From Naematelia aurantialba (Eukaryota; Basidiomycota; Tremellomycetes; Tremellales; Naemateliaceae), in assembly GCA_021527695.1 (NCBI GenBank), contig JAKFAO010000010.1:620001-684000 (forward strand): a DNA stretch of 64,000 nt. The letters are read 5' to 3'. Below are positions 34,256 through 50,557 of this stretch, in pieces (the stretch's first letter is position 1; the number at the start of each line of letters is the position of its first letter). The notes beneath the pieces were generated by a model. That model ran no database searches, had not been told where the DNA came from, and saw only the letters and a program-made list of their open reading frames with translations. Made by a program: the position numbers and the translations under genes.

Positions 34256-35513
34256 ATGAAGCTCGCCATTGTAAGCTTGGCTTTCGCGGCACTCGCCAGC
34301 GCTCAGGTGAGTTGCGCTTTCTCCGTCTTTCTTTCTTTCCTCCGTCGTTCCGGGTTGGGGCCTTCCACAGGGGACTCTTAATGCAAACCGGTTGTCCTTC
34401 GAAGCCACAAGATGCAGTCATCATCTGCACACTCTAGTGTATACCCCGATGCAGGACTGGGTGCATGGGACAAGGATCACTGTCGCTACGCTCTTGCTGA
34501 CCCTCCAGAACTCATCCCTCATACCTAGCAACATCACCTCGACGTGCTCGACCTTCCTCGGCACGCTCAACTCTGACTCCACAATCTCGACCTGTGTGCA
34601 ACCGCTGATCAACGCGACTGCCTCCTTCTCACCCACATCCGGCGCCAACCTGTCCACGAGCGACATCAACTGGACGCTCGCCGAGCTGTGCACGACGTCG
34701 GCAGGATGCGGCGACTCGACGATCCGAACCTGGCTGTCCAAGTTCTACGCCGCTTGCCCAGCCGAACTCGCCTCGAGTGACGGCTACAACGAGCAGGTCC
34801 GCGAGCTGTACGACATTCTATACGTGATCAACCCGCTGCAGGCGGCTGTGTGCGCGATAGACTCTGCGAACCAGGACTACTGTGTGAATGAGATCTTGGC
34901 CAGCGAGGCCAACACCACGTCTTCCGCGTCCAGTTCTGCCGCATCGTCGACCGCCTCCGCTGGCAACTCGAGCTTTGTCTCGCTGGTGGCGACATTTGAC
35001 CCCGTCGCCTTTGCCGCCGAGAACCTGTACATCACCATCGCGGCGAGCGCGAGCTCGCTGTCGAAGCGTATGCTCAACCTGCTTGCGCCGCGTGATTCTG
35101 CGGCGCAGGCGTCGTTCGCGACCATCTACACCCCCAACGCCACGACGTACCGCTCGACCAACTTGCCGTTCCTGTTCCTGCAGCCGTCGATGACGGCGTC
35201 GCAGCTGTGCACGCCGTGCACGCGCGAGATCATGGTAGCATACATCAAGTGGGAGTCGGCCGTGCCCTACAGCATCGGTCTGTCGTCGTCGCCGATCCTA
35301 GGTGGCCAGTCCAAGCTCTGGGCAGCCATCAACAGTACCTGCACCGCCTCGTATGTCAGCGCCATCACCTCCGAAGTCGGCACCTTTGCCAGCAGCAGCA
35401 ATGCGACGAGCGGCGCTTCGGCGCGCTTCGCCCCTGTCGAGGGCGGCCAGGCACTCGCCACAGCGGCCGTCGGCGTCGCCCTCGTCGCTGGCGCCATGGC
35501 GATCTTTGCATAG
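34256..35513 (+). CDS. Secreted, probably GPI-anchored cell-surface protein (397 aa)
   Basis: Exon 1 (34256-34306) encodes an N-terminal signal peptide, MKLAIVSLAFAALASAQ. Exon 2 (34371-35513) follows in phase. The mature part has many N-glycosylation sequons (NSS, NIT, NAT, NWT, NTT), several conserved-looking Cys (for example LCTPCTREIM), and a Ser/Thr/Ala-rich spacer. It ends with a small-residue site followed by a hydrophobic tail (GVALVAGAMAIFA), the layout of a GPI-attachment signal. The Cys pattern and ...CTREI... segment resemble a large family of uncharacterised fungal surface proteins, without assigned function. Residues just after the signal peptide read poorly, so a further intron near 34430-34510 is possible. 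The function is unknown. Confidence 0.75.
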
Positions 35514-36006
35514 CGCGCCCCTTCTCTGACTTTTCTTTCGCTTTGATGTAATGTGGCTGTGAGGATGAGACTCTTGTCTGGAGGTTTGTGGGGCTGTCGA
35601 GATGTAGTGGAGTCGAGGCGGCCAGGTGCCAGCGAGGCGACGAGGTGGAATGCGAGGAGGCACGATGGACACTGTTTCTATAACTTGCCGAGCCGATCAG
35701 AGTTGATCAGTATACCCGTTAGCGCGGCGCGCTGGGCGCCTGTTGCGATGAATACGTATGAGACGGTACGAGACGATGCTGGTGTGGTGTGCTGCACCAG
35801 GCTTCGGGCCTCACTCGCGGTGGCGGGGCATCTTTTACTTGACGTGCCGATATGTTGAAACGTAGAGGCAGCCAAGCGGCGAGCGCCGCTGATTTTTGAG
35901 ATTTCAGCTGTCCGACTTTTTCAGTCACTCTAGACGTTCGGACGACCACTCGCTCGCTGGGATCGCTGCATTGAGGTAGCTGCATTGGTCTATCGGAGTC
36001 TGCAGG
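35514..36006. other. Intergenic stretch between the secreted protein and TAD2
   Basis: About 490 bp; no ORF or RNA gene is supported. It presumably holds the terminator of the upstream gene and the TAD2 promoter. Confidence 0.4.
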
Positions 36007-37775
<1,769 letters not shown>

Positions 37776-38029
37776 GGTTGGAGATGAGGTTGGAGCTGTA
37801 CCAGCCCTGAATCACCTGCGTCCCAGCCGCTCTCTGTCCCTCTCAGTCCCAAAGGTGGGAACGCCGACGCGCCAACGCCGTAACCACTGCGGCGGTCGAA
37901 GAGCGCCAGCCCGCCAAGTAGAAGCTAGAATATATAGCTCCCTGCGTGGCCGCGCCGCGCTAGTAGCACCCAGCTCTAGGGATGCAGAAATGTGACGACC
38001 TGCCGCGATATCAGCATCTCCTCCAGAGT

Positions 38030-41000
38030 TTAAGCCGATCTCACGTCGTCCTTGAACGCCTGTAACAATCGCTCCAACTCTCTCCGTCCAAGTCCTGTGC
38101 GATATGCCACTTCTTCAAACGTCGTCGCGCCGTCAAAGTACTGCACACACCTGGCGCTGTCAGCCTTCTCTTTTCTCGTGGATTGCAATGTGCTCTTGCT
38201 AGCCAGTGGGACGGTAGCTGTCTCCAGGTCGCAGAAGCCATGAGCCACGAAGCTAGAAGCCAGAAGCCAGAAGCCATGAGCCAGGAAGTAAGAAGCCAGA
38301 AACCAGAAGCCAGAAGCAGGAAGCAGGAAGCCAGACGCAGGACACCAGGAACTAGAAAAGCTTGAAGAGGGAGGACACTGCTCCGAGAAGCGGAAGACCA
38401 GGCGGGAAGAATGCAGCATGCGGACGCCACCGCTGGACGTACAGATCAAACTTGCTCGCCGTGAGCTCATCTGCCGCCTCCCTGATGACCCTCAACCAAC
38501 GCATTTCGTCCTTCTGCGCCCTGCCCGGCCGAAAGATGAACGAGCCTTCGAACCTCGGCATCGCCGACAGTTCCGGCTCGTCGATCTCTCTCGAGAAGGT
38601 GAATGTATCGAGTCCGTCTGCGACCGTGCCGTTCTCACCTACGTCGCTGTCCATTTCCAGATCCGGGTCGTAGTCCATGTACGACTGCTGCAGCAGCTGC
38701 GGCGGCGGATGCGATTGCGGTTGCTGTTGCTGTTGCTGTTGCTGCTTCGACAGCAGGGACCGAGGCAGCGACCGTCGCGGTGGCGGCGGCAGTGGCGGCG
38801 GCGATGGGGGTGCCGAGTGGGTCGGGCGTTTCCTCAAATATTGCCGCGCGCGGGGTAACGAGGTCATCATCGTCTTCGTCGTCCAGCACAGATGGCGATG
38901 TACTTCCACTACCGCTGCGGCTACGGCTGCGTCGACCGCTACCGCCCCCGCGACCGCTACCGCCACCGCCACCGCTACCGCCCGTGCCGACGCTGCGTAT
39001 CTGGATAGCAGGGTTCTTGGCTTGGTTGGCCAGGACTTGCGCTTGGACCCTCAACCAACGGTCGCGGCGCCGGTGCCAGAGCCTCAACCACGCTGTACGC
39101 TTCACCTCGGGCCGGGCAAATATTCTCGCCCGCGTGTGGACCTGCACGACGAGGTCCTGCTTGAGCAGCCACACCAATGCGTCCATGTACCGCTGTCGCT
39201 CGGGGCTGTCCATCGCCAGTTCCGACGGGAGGAGTTCGCGAAAGTGCCGAGGCGATGCTGAGATCTGGGAGAGAAGGGCCGGCAGTGCCGGGAGAGAGGG
39301 AAACAGGCGAGCGAACGACAGCGTGTAGTCTTCGAGCGACGCGCTAGCGGCACGGTATCAGCAGTGTCGACGGCATAGAAACACCAGTACTCGAAGGAGT
39401 GGAACCAAGAGCCGAAACCAGGCTGTAAGGGTCTCGGGGACAACTCACGTGTGTTCAACGATGGTCGTGGGCATTACGACTGTTCGTAGTCGCAAATTAA
39501 TGAGATCGACAAGAATCGCTTTCTTGTTCTGAACCAACTCGCGGGCGAGGGGGATCACAATGCCCTCGAGGTCGAAACGCAGGATATGGGCGATATCCGC
39601 CAAACTAAATTCCGTAAGCCAGGATACACAGGGCAGACAGGACTCACGGCTTGGTCACGTCGCATGCTTCAATCAATGCTTTCAGCAGTACCCCCTCGTC
39701 TTCCTCCGCCGACGTCCCCTTTGAGCCTCTTCTCGAGTCGGCAAAATTAGTCGACACCGTGTGATTCTCGTCTCCCAGTGCCGCTCCAAGCCCTAGCCCC
39801 ACCGTCGCCGTGGAAATCTCGAGCGCTTTCTCTGCTGCATCATCGTCGATGAACAACAACGTCTGCCAAGGATGCACCTTGAGTCCCTGTTTGCCTGCCG
39901 CTGCGCCATCGCCCAACAACAAGGCAGGCACGATGCCCGTGCCCGCCCTGTCCCACATATCGACACTCGATAGCGACGAAGTGTCCGAGGCATCGTCCAT
40001 CTCGCCCCAGTGTGCCCAGGCCTCGTCGGTCTCGCTGGACCGCGGGGACAACACCATGCTGATGGGGATATCGTCGAGCGAGACAGTGAGCGTCGTGGGC
40101 AGGTACGAGTACAGCGGATTGGCAGGTTTGTCCTGATACCCCCTGATGGCAAAGTAGAGCTGGCTCAAAGCCCGCTCCAGCGGATATCTCTCATAGCACA
40201 ATCGCTCGCAGATGGAGATCGGAACGCCTATACGTCCAGTCAGCCCGATCAGATAGACGGAGGAATTGACGGACCCTCGCTTTTGCATTTGTCACGCAGC
40301 TGCGTCAGCTTCCACGCCTGCTTGGCGATGAAATTGTCCCGCACTTGCAGCGCAAACGCAGCGGCCGTCCACTTGAATGCAACCTCGCGGTATACCTCGT
40401 CATACATGCTGAGCGGGACAAGACTCTCGACGACAGACGCACCGGGCTTCGGGTCGGGTTTGTCCATGATCAAGACGAGGTGGAACATGTTGAGCGGCGG
40501 CACGTCGTCGTCGCGTTTCAGTGGCCCTTGCGAAGTGCGTTCAGAATCAGGTCTGGCCACCTGCCCTTCAACGACGGTACCGAGCGTGCTTGCTCCCTCC
40601 CTTGAGCGTCTGCCCCGTCCACGGATCGGTCGATCCTCCTCGTCGCCTTCTGACGAGTAACTCCACTTGCCGTCTGGACCTGCACAGACTGGGTGCCCAA
40701 TGAACACAAGTTCGTCGACGGACATCTCGAATTTATGATTGCACGCCGCCCGAGGAGGCGTCAGCATGTCGCCGAGAAAGTCGAGCGAGTAGCCTAGGGA
40801 GTAGTTGTATTGGCTCTCGATGAATCTTTCATTCAGCCGCCTTCTGCCGCCTGGATGCTGGCCTGCTAGCTTCTTCTCTAGATCAGATACCACCGACGGT
40901 CGACGAGAAGGGTCGAATCCCGCTTTATCTTCGGCGTTGGAGTTGGCAGGCTGCTGCAGCGCGGTCTCGCCGCCGATCGACGGGCGGTGACTCTCGGCTA

Positions 41001-41409
41001 GCCATTCGTAGTCGTCGTCGCTGTTTTCCAAGCTGGTGACGTCTCCATCCTCTTCATACGACTCTGAGTCATCTTCATTTCCGCCATTCACGGCGGCAGC
41101 CCGGGCGAGCCTGTCGAAGGAAATATGGCTGTCGTCCGGGGGTCCACCTCGACTGCCATGGGAGAACTGAACGCCCTTGGATGACGGTGCAGACCTATTG
41201 GACTTTAAACCGTCAAGGGAAGTGTCAGGTGGGAACAGGTGGGTCCGCAGTGGGGCAACGTCCGGGTCGATGGTGGTGTTTGTAGCTGCTGGGTAGATGG
41301 GCTGGGACAGCCGTAACGACGGCGAGGTTGCGTCGGGCGGGTACCGAAAGACGCCTCGTCCGCGCGACGACGACGTCACCAGCAGGATGCCGAGGATGTT
41401 CTCAGCCAT
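38030..41409 (-). CDS. NPR3: Nitrogen permease regulator 3 (Npr3, SEACIT/GATOR1 subunit)
   Basis: Exons 41409-40275, 40227-39648, 39604-39449, 39343 to about 38860, about 38741 to 38431 and 38150-38030 give about 928 residues. The start MAENILGILLVTSSSRGRGVFRYPP is the longin-domain beginning typical of NPRL3. Later blocks are FIESQYNYSLGYSLDFLGDM, FHLVLIMD, the LADIAHILRFDLEGI region, and a C-terminal winged-helix-like EEVAYRTGLGRRELERLLQAF. Npr2-Npr3-Iml1 is a GTPase-activating complex for Rag GTPases that restrains TORC1 in amino-acid starvation. The join near 38742-38859 is ambiguous: two frames overlap in a Gln/Ala-coding CAG/GCN repeat, and the real protein must switch frame there through a short intron. 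The long acidic/Ser insert of the first exon is not conserved in the family. Confidence 0.85.
38235..38345. repeat. GCCAGAA-type repeat in the last NPR3 intron
   Basis: Repeated AGCCAGAAGCCAGAAGC and CATGAGCCA words fill the intron between 38151 and 38430. Confidence 0.85.
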
Positions 41410-41766
41410 TGTGCGGTGCTGTCGGGTGTCATGAGCCTTGAAGACTGAGCTTGACGCTGAGGATGGCGGATGCCATTGGAGGAGGATCTTTGCAAAGCCA
41501 AAAAGTAACTCGAAACGCGTTCAAGCTTGACTCTCCTCTTTGGTTCAATCCTCTCCATCTTGTCGATCCGGCGCTGCTTGACCACAGCGAACCCATGCTC
41601 AAAGTCCCTAGACAGGCGACCCGGTCAAGGCCCATCCACGTCCTTGGTGCAGGCGCAGCAGGACTATAATTGGAGGGCACCTAGCTGTCCAGTGGAGCGT
41701 CAGCTTGGCTGACCGCATTGTCCCCGCTGGATCTCTCGCCAACACCACACGGCGGCTCCCAAACGT
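41410..41766. promoter_or_regulatory. Divergent promoter, NPR3 and DUF1746
   Basis: About 360 bp between start codons on opposite strands. No recognisable element was found. Confidence 0.45.
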
Positions 41767-42972
41767 ATGGTCTATGCACCACAGCGACGCCATGCGGTGG
41801 CTTCTGTAAGTCCAAGTGTCTGAGCTTGCTCCAGCTTGCCGCCGAAGCAGTGCTGACGAAGCTCTCTAGTTGGCGATGACCACCCAGGCCCTCGGTCTTC
41901 TTCAGCACCTGTACACCCCCAACATCCTCATCCTTGCCGCGCGGCTGCTCGCTCAAGTCCAGATCAACGTTGCATCGGTCCTCCACCCTACGCGATCATT
42001 GCTGGCCCTAGCGGCCATGCTGGTGCTCATGAATGTCACGGCGGGGTTACTGCATCTCCTCGACTTTGTCAGCGGAATGAATGGCGGCAAGGGGCTGATG
42101 TTGGATTTTATCGGCCAGTGTACGTCTTTACATGCCAAGAAGCCCCAACACTCCTCAAGGCTCAAACAAGCTGGAGAGCTGACGGTGCGAGTACAGCATA
42201 TCCAGCATCTTTGACACGGGTACTACTGCTCGATCTGCTCCTGTTTGTGCTTCAGGTGATAGCCTTGGTGGTTTCCTTCGTCACCAATCACGGCGGCAAC
42301 CTCCCACCATCATCATATTTCGCGTTCGACGATCTTCTCCTGCCACCAGACGACCTTGCACCACCTCTGTCTATGCTGTTAGACGACGAAGAACGCGATC
42401 TCGAGCACGGTAAAGCTCGGAGAAGGCGGAGACAGAGTCGCGGGGCGTATGAAGCTGTGCAGGCGACTCCCGAAGTCTGGCTGGACGAGGACGAGGATAT
42501 CACAGAAGCTGGTCCAAGTCGACATTGTGAGCTCCCTCCCTCAGCCAGGTGGACAAGATCTCAATTGCTGATCCCTTATTCCTCACAAGCATCGGAACGG
42601 ACCACACTCCTCTCCACTTCTGCTCCAAAGAGACGGCGTCTGCGCGAACCTCCTCTGATCTTCTCCCTATCACTACCACACCTGGTCGGGCTGATCGCGC
42701 ACCTCCCGTCGCCGAATTCACCAGCCCGAGCATTCTCAGGCGGCACACCGACCGCCACCCCACCCCAAACCCCCGGTGTCACCAGTCCACCATCGATAAC
42801 CACGGAATTGCCGGTTGAGGAGGACAGCGACGAAGAGAATGACGCTGCTGGTGCTCGAAGCCCCTCGGGCAGGAGGGCGAGGCGTCAGCGAGGCGCGGCA
42901 GGGGTCATCGGGGACATTGGCCCCATCCCAGGAGAGTATCGGACGGGTGGTACTCGAGGAGAGGGGGGTTGA
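41767..42972 (+). CDS. DUF1746 membrane protein
   Basis: Exons 41767-41805, 41870-42119 and 42206-42972 join in phase. The N-terminus MVYAPQRRHAVASL and the two hydrophobic segments (LLALAAMLVLMNVTAGLL and TRVLLLDLLLFVLQVIALVV), with GLMLDFIGQSS between them, match the fungal DUF1746 domain (the region seen in Dsc E3-ligase-related proteins). The rest is Pro/Ser/Arg-rich and ends in an acidic-basic tail, probably cytosolic. The ATG at 41767 was chosen over 41876 because the upstream 13-codon exon restores the family N-terminus across a GTAAGT donor. A further 63-nt intron (42527-42589, good donor and branch site) can be removed without changing frame; both forms are possible. Confidence 0.8.
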
Positions 42973-43207
42973 GGGAGTCTTTTGTCCAATGTACAATGTC
43001 TTGATGCATATCCTGTCTTGCTCATGTACCAAGAAACACCCATCTTCCCTGTGCGGCTCTACATCCCCGTGTCCCATGCACCTCATAGAGCTCGGTTGGC
43101 CATACCAATGTGCTCAAACGACTCGGCCAAATGGTTCCGAGTCTTTCGTCGCCACCCAAATCTCATCCTTCTGCATTCCATCCGCTCCTCTTTTATCGAC
43201 TTCAAAC

Positions 43208-44480
43208 ATGGCAGCGGCCTTGCATGCCACCACTGCCAAAGCGGCAGCGTTCCAGCCATGGATACGTGCGTGCACGGCGTCCACCTCTCAGCTGGTCACT
43301 CGCGCGCTCTCGACGACCGCGGTGCGGTCCGACGTCTTGACCGAGCTCGACAAGCAACTGAACCCTCGCGAGGTGATTGAGCAAAAGCGACGACACTACG
43401 AAGCAAAGTATGGAGACAAGCTGAAACGGAAAGCCGAAGCGTAAGTCCTGAGCCCGATGACCTGAGCACGAAGTTGGCGATCACTCATCCTATCAGTGAG
43501 GGTGTACGAGACATCGACGCACTCAAAGTCAAGGTCATGGCTCCGTCGATCAGGCAGGCTCTGAAGGCGAAAGCAGCAGCGAAGCAGTACAAGGAGGACA
43601 AGCTGAAGGCGGAAGAGGTCAAGTCGAAACTCAAGGCATCAATCCCTCCGCCTCAGCCAGCCAAAACAGAGCAGGCGCAGGGAGCTCGCTCTGGTATCAA
43701 GGTATGTGGAATTTCGTGACCATGCCGGGCCGGCACCTCGAGCTGACGAGGGTACAGCCCCTGGCGTCAATCCTGAATCTGCCCCTCTTGCACCTGACCC
43801 CTCACGACGCCGACGCCATCTCGAAGATCTGGACCGCGTACCACACCACCCATGCCACCCTGTCCCCATCCTTCCTCTCCGCCTCCTTGTCGGCTGAGAT
43901 ATACGACGCGATGATCAGCCTCGCTCGGGAGAACCCGTTCTTCGTCCTGCCCCTTCCCCGAGCGTCCGGTGCTAGTGCAGATCCGGCCAAGGCGGACGAG
44001 GTCAAGACTGAGGGATACGAGATGTTCTACCTCCAATGGCTGTTCCACCCGACCCCCACCTCGTCGTCTCCGCCATCGCCCACCCCCCCTCCGGTCACTT
44101 CTTCCGTCATCTTCACGCCTCTCGAGGAGTTCAAAAAGGCTGGCGAGTGGGCACAGCCTCACCTCGTACTCACACATTATCCCGACTTGGCTCCTTCCCA
44201 TGATGTCGTCCTCATGCGAGGCGAGATCACAGCCGCGACCGCTGCAGGTCCCGCCGGCTCGCTGGAAAATCCTGGGTTCCTACTATCACAGCAAGAAGCC
44301 CAATTACTCGCATTGGCCCTGCAGAGGTTCTATTGCGCCAACATCGCCCCCCCGGGCGAAAAGGAAAGGGACACGGCCGAGAGGATACAGCGAGCAGAGG
44401 CGTTGCGGGGGTTCAGGGAAAGGCCAGGAGAATGGGACTGGACGAAACTCGTAAGCATGGCTTTCGGGGGTCTGATGTGA
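43208..44480 (+). CDS. ATP11: Mitochondrial F1-ATPase assembly factor Atp11
   Basis: Exons 43208-43440, 43497-43701 and 43758-44480 join in phase to 386 residues. A basic, Ala-rich presequence (MAAALHATTAKAAAFQPWIR, with RALSTT) precedes EVIEQKRRHYEAKYGDKLK, a charged helix, then the Atp11 domain: KPLASILNL, SLARENPFFVLPLPR, EMFYLQWLFHP, VIFTPLEEFKKAGEWAQPHL and HDVVLMRGE. In the family Atp11 is a matrix chaperone that shields the F1 beta subunit until it pairs with alpha. Its client gene, ATP2, lies about 4 kb downstream on the opposite strand. Confidence 0.9.
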
Positions 44481-45174
44481 TGGCGTTTCGGGCTCTCTGA
44501 TCGAGTGTCGAGTCCGAACTCAAAGTCCAGATGCATACATAACCCAAGCAGCACCCGAAACGATCCCCGAGGATCGCCTCCATGGAGGTGTGGAGAACAA
44601 AGGATAGTCTCTGTCTTTGTTGCTCCCTCTTAGCGGCTGATCGAATGGCCACTTTGAGCTGCCTTCAGGAGCGAGAATCAGCGCACACCGCTTCTTCACC
44701 TCTCTCTCCGGCCCCTTTGAAGCCAATGGCGTGTTTCTACTCATCCTTCGCCCGGGCAGCTGCCGAAGCTAAGTCTGGCACTGGCGGCGATGCTCAACTG
44801 GAAGCAGAAGTGCTGATGGCGACTGCCTTGATCTTCTTACTAACATGTTGACTTGTCCTGACTATCATTAGACGTTCCCATACTTTGGGTTCTTGCTCAC
44901 TTGTGAGGTTTAGGGACTCTGCAGATCGAGTCGTCGACACCCGGACCTTTGTGGGGCTGGAGCTCCTTGTACGCAGACAGCAGCTGAGACACTGGACTAC
45001 GTCTCATCTGCTTCGGTCCCGAAAGGAAAGTCAGCGGTCTCAAGCTATCCGAGCATGGGCCAGAACGGTTCGACGCCAGCGTCATCACAACACGATGTTG
45101 TTGCAGAATCTGGGAAACACACAGAGTACAAGCGTGGAGATGCTCCGGCCTCGTCATCACCTCCATCGTCCGAC
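44481..45174. other. Intergenic stretch, about 700 bp
   Basis: This holds the ATP11 3' end and the promoter of the membrane-protein gene. A 150-codon ORF (44885-45337) overlaps the true first exons of the next gene in another frame and was not kept. Confidence 0.4.
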
Positions 45175-48163
45175 ATGCCTTTCTTCCTTGCTGATAGGTG
45201 AGGCATGGAAATCACCTCCATTGGCTGACGTTATAGCTCGCCACTATTTGCATACTCTGCCAGTGGGTCCGACTCCTCTCCATGGACTGCTGGCTATGCC
45301 CGCCAGTCTGACGGGTATGACCAAACGCTACATCTGACGACTCTGTCAAACTCGACAGTGTCCTTCAACATCACCGGTGAGTAATCTCTCCGCCTTTCAA
45401 TCCTGTCATCCTGACCTAACTCGTCAGCTACGTCCCTCACCCTCCTGGTCCCATCGTACGCTGGATGTAATGCCACTATCACACTGAATTCTTCTACCCC
45501 TCTCAATGCTTGCGCAACAAACAGCACCGCCGGCGACGTTCCTTTCTCCCTCGACGGCTTACCGCATGGACTGCACAACATAGTGTGGGATACAGGGAGT
45601 ATTCTGAATGGAGAGGAGGTGGTTTTCTGGGGCGTAGATGGGACACGGCCGGCCGAGACGAGCGGAATGTCGAACTTCACAGCGGACGATACCTTTCTCA
45701 ATTCGGGGCAGGACGGGGGGATCCAGATGATATATCAAGGGGAATGGACGCACCTCGAGCAGGGAAGTACGAGCACCTTGAGTGAAGCCCAAGGACTGTC
45801 GGGAGACTTTAACAAGACCTTGTCGATCACGCAGAGCGAGGGCGCGTCGGTGTCCTTTTCCGGTGCAGGTTAGCTCAAGCGTCGAATCCAGCGCTGCTCA
45901 GCTGACACGCTTAGGATCGGCAATCTACGTGTACGGCCATACTGGACCAGACTACGGGTCAGCTTCTGTCCAACTCAAAGGGCAGGTTGTGGCGTCAGCC
46001 ATCAACCTCACGGTAGGTCGCGCGCTGTATTCCGGCGCTACACAGAGAAACGTGACGGCCACAGGGCTGATCGTTCCAGTCTGCATGGGCAGTGTCGTCG
46101 GAGCTGCTGTGGTTCCAAACCGGACTTGCTGCGAACGAAACCCAGAAAGTCACGATGACCAACTTGGGTCCAGCGAAGATGGCAGTTGACTTTGTGCTGC
46201 TGACGTTTGATCCAGCTTCCACCCCTTCGTACGTAGTGCCGAGGGCCGGATATATAAGCCTAGTGAACATGCACAAGCATTGCTGACTGAACACAGCTCG
46301 GGCGATCACGGCTTCATCAACACGCTGGCAGGAAGGCTCGTCGTGGGACTGGTCGTGCCCGTGGTGGTCATCATCGTGCTCGGCATGGCGGTGTATCATC
46401 AGTACACGCGACGGCGTACGGGCAGCCGTCGTGGGTCGCGCGAGTCTGCCGAGGGTCTGGCGCCGGGCCGGGCCGGCTTTGATAAACGCTGGACGACGCG
46501 CTCTCGGTCTGGTGATAGCCTCAGCGTCAACGAGGTGTTTGTGAGCTACGACGAGGGGCGGGGCCAGCGCCTCAGCCCACGCTGGCATGGCCCGCTGAGC
46601 ACCACGACGACCGAGACGGGCCGCACCCTTCGTCCGGGCATATCGCCGCTGGGGACTTCCAGCCCAACAAATACCGCAGCCACCAGCAACAGCAACAGCA
46701 TCAGCAATAGCAACAGCCATAGTAACAGCATCAGCAATAGCATCAGCAATAGGAGCACGAGCAGCTCTAACATGCTCCCAATCAGCTCGCTGCTCGGCAC
46801 GACCGGCACGAACCGTACCGACCGCGCGATGGACCGGCGGATCACTGAATTGCCAGCGTATCCCGGCGGGGACAACGACTCGAGTTCTCCACTCATGCAC
46901 GCCTCGGAGACCACACCCTTCCGCACGGCCGCGCAGGAGAAAGCAGCCGCAGCACCTGCAACAGCGGCGAATCGGACTCAGAACCAGAATCAGAGTCAGA
47001 ATGACCAGAGCTACCAAAGCTACCGGAACCAGGTGGGTCAAAACCATCTCGGCTACAACCACCCCCACCCCCACTACCACCACCACCCCGGTCTTGCTCC
47101 GGACCGTGCTCTTCAACTAGAAGCGGAACCGAGTCCTGGTCCGTCGTCAGCGCGTCAAGGCTCGATTGGCCTCCCGTCTGAATTCATGTCGGTCTTCGCT
47201 GCGCCCCCGTCGGAGCATGATGGTCTCGAACGGCGCATGTCGGTGTCTACCGCTGCGGCGACCGAAGCGCCTCCTCTTCCCTCTCCCCTACCGCCATTCA
47301 CTCCCAGGTCTACCGCCAACACCAACACCAATACCAACACCAACACCAACCCCAACGCCAACACCAACATGTTCGATCCCTCTACCGCCGCCACCGCCAC
47401 CATCACCAACACCTTCATCCCCCCGACCCACACCTTCAACACCAACAGCTTCAACACCAACTTCAACTCCGTAGCAGCCCTCCCCTCCACGCGGCCGCCT
47501 TTGATGGTCATCACCAATCGCTATCCCATTCCAAATTCCAATCCCATTCCAAATACCAATTCCTATCCCAACCCCTATCCCAACCCTTACTCCCATCGCA
47601 CTGCGCTGTCGGCACAGACTCGCCTGCGCGACCACGATCACTACCGTACCAGCAGGATTCTGTCGGGTCCGACCAGCCCGCTGAGCCCGTTGAGCCCGCC
47701 GACCGTACCGCCATCAGCGCCCCTGTCTGTCCCAGCGAGTCCGGCGTCGTCCGTCCTAGATCCACATTCGGCATTCCCACCCCAACCACAACCACAACCA
47801 AGACCACGACCGCTACCACTAGCGCTACCATCACCATCACCACAACCACAACTACAACCAATATCTGAACCACAACCATCGCCACTACCAGTCGCACTAC
47901 CACCTACACACCATATCCCAGCGCCGAACAACCCCACCACACGCACTCGCTCGACGAGCACGTCCCCCTCGGCGTTCCTGGCCCCGTCAGAAGGGTGGCC
48001 GCCTACGCCCACGATGCGAACGAGGGGACACTACCGCACGCGTAGTGGCGTGAGCGAGGTGCCCAGTGCCGCTAGACCCGATTCTGATATCATCCCATTC
48101 GACGAACTTGCCTACTCTGGTAAACGCAACAGGCAGTCAGACGCAGTAAGCACCAGGGAGTAG
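45175..48163 (+). CDS. Single-pass membrane protein with extracellular jelly-roll-like domains (basidiomycete type)
   Basis: Six exons (45175-45197, 45237-45376, 45428-45868, 45915-46012, 46080-46228, 46297-48163) join in phase to 905 residues. The start MPFFLADSSPLFAYS and the motifs ATVSFNITG-like and SVSFSGAGSAIYVYG with GHTGPDYGSASVQL are typical of a large uncharacterised basidiomycete family with two beta-rich extracellular halves and many N-glycosylation sites. One helix follows (LVVGLVVPVVVIIVLGMAV), then a basic stop-transfer QYTRRRTGSRRG and a cytosolic tail of about 540 residues. The tail is nearly all low complexity: Ser-Asn runs, His/Tyr/Asn-rich segments, Asn-Thr repeats (about 47315-47370), Pro-Gln repeats (47780-47890). 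No enzymatic domain is visible. A surface receptor or adhesion role is only inferred. Intron 1 is very short (39 nt). Confidence 0.75.
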
Positions 48164-48415
48164 CAGCAGGCAGTGAGCAGCACCGCGTACAGTAGATTAG
48201 GTTGTAGGCTTTCCCAACTGGACACTTTTGCCCGTGTTCCATCTAGCCACGGACGTTGTAGATTATTCTTTGCCTGCGCCGCCGTCCAAGCGCAGCGTCG
48301 AATCCCGTCATACTCTCTTCAGCACACATTCATGACTCTTATGCACCAGCCATGATAACGACTCATGCCGCGACGCCCTTATGCAATTCAATTCATTTGA
48401 GACATCTAGCTACAC

Positions 48416-50557
<2,142 letters not shown>

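Noticed and set aside
38677..39328. Cys- and Ala-rich plus-strand ORFs over NPR3
   Set aside because: They are reverse-strand readings of the CAG/GCN repeat and of a well-supported NPR3 exon.
44885..45337. 150-codon ORF before the membrane-protein gene
   Set aside because: Basic, featureless translation; the true first exons (45175-45197, 45237-45376) lie in another frame and match the family N-terminus.
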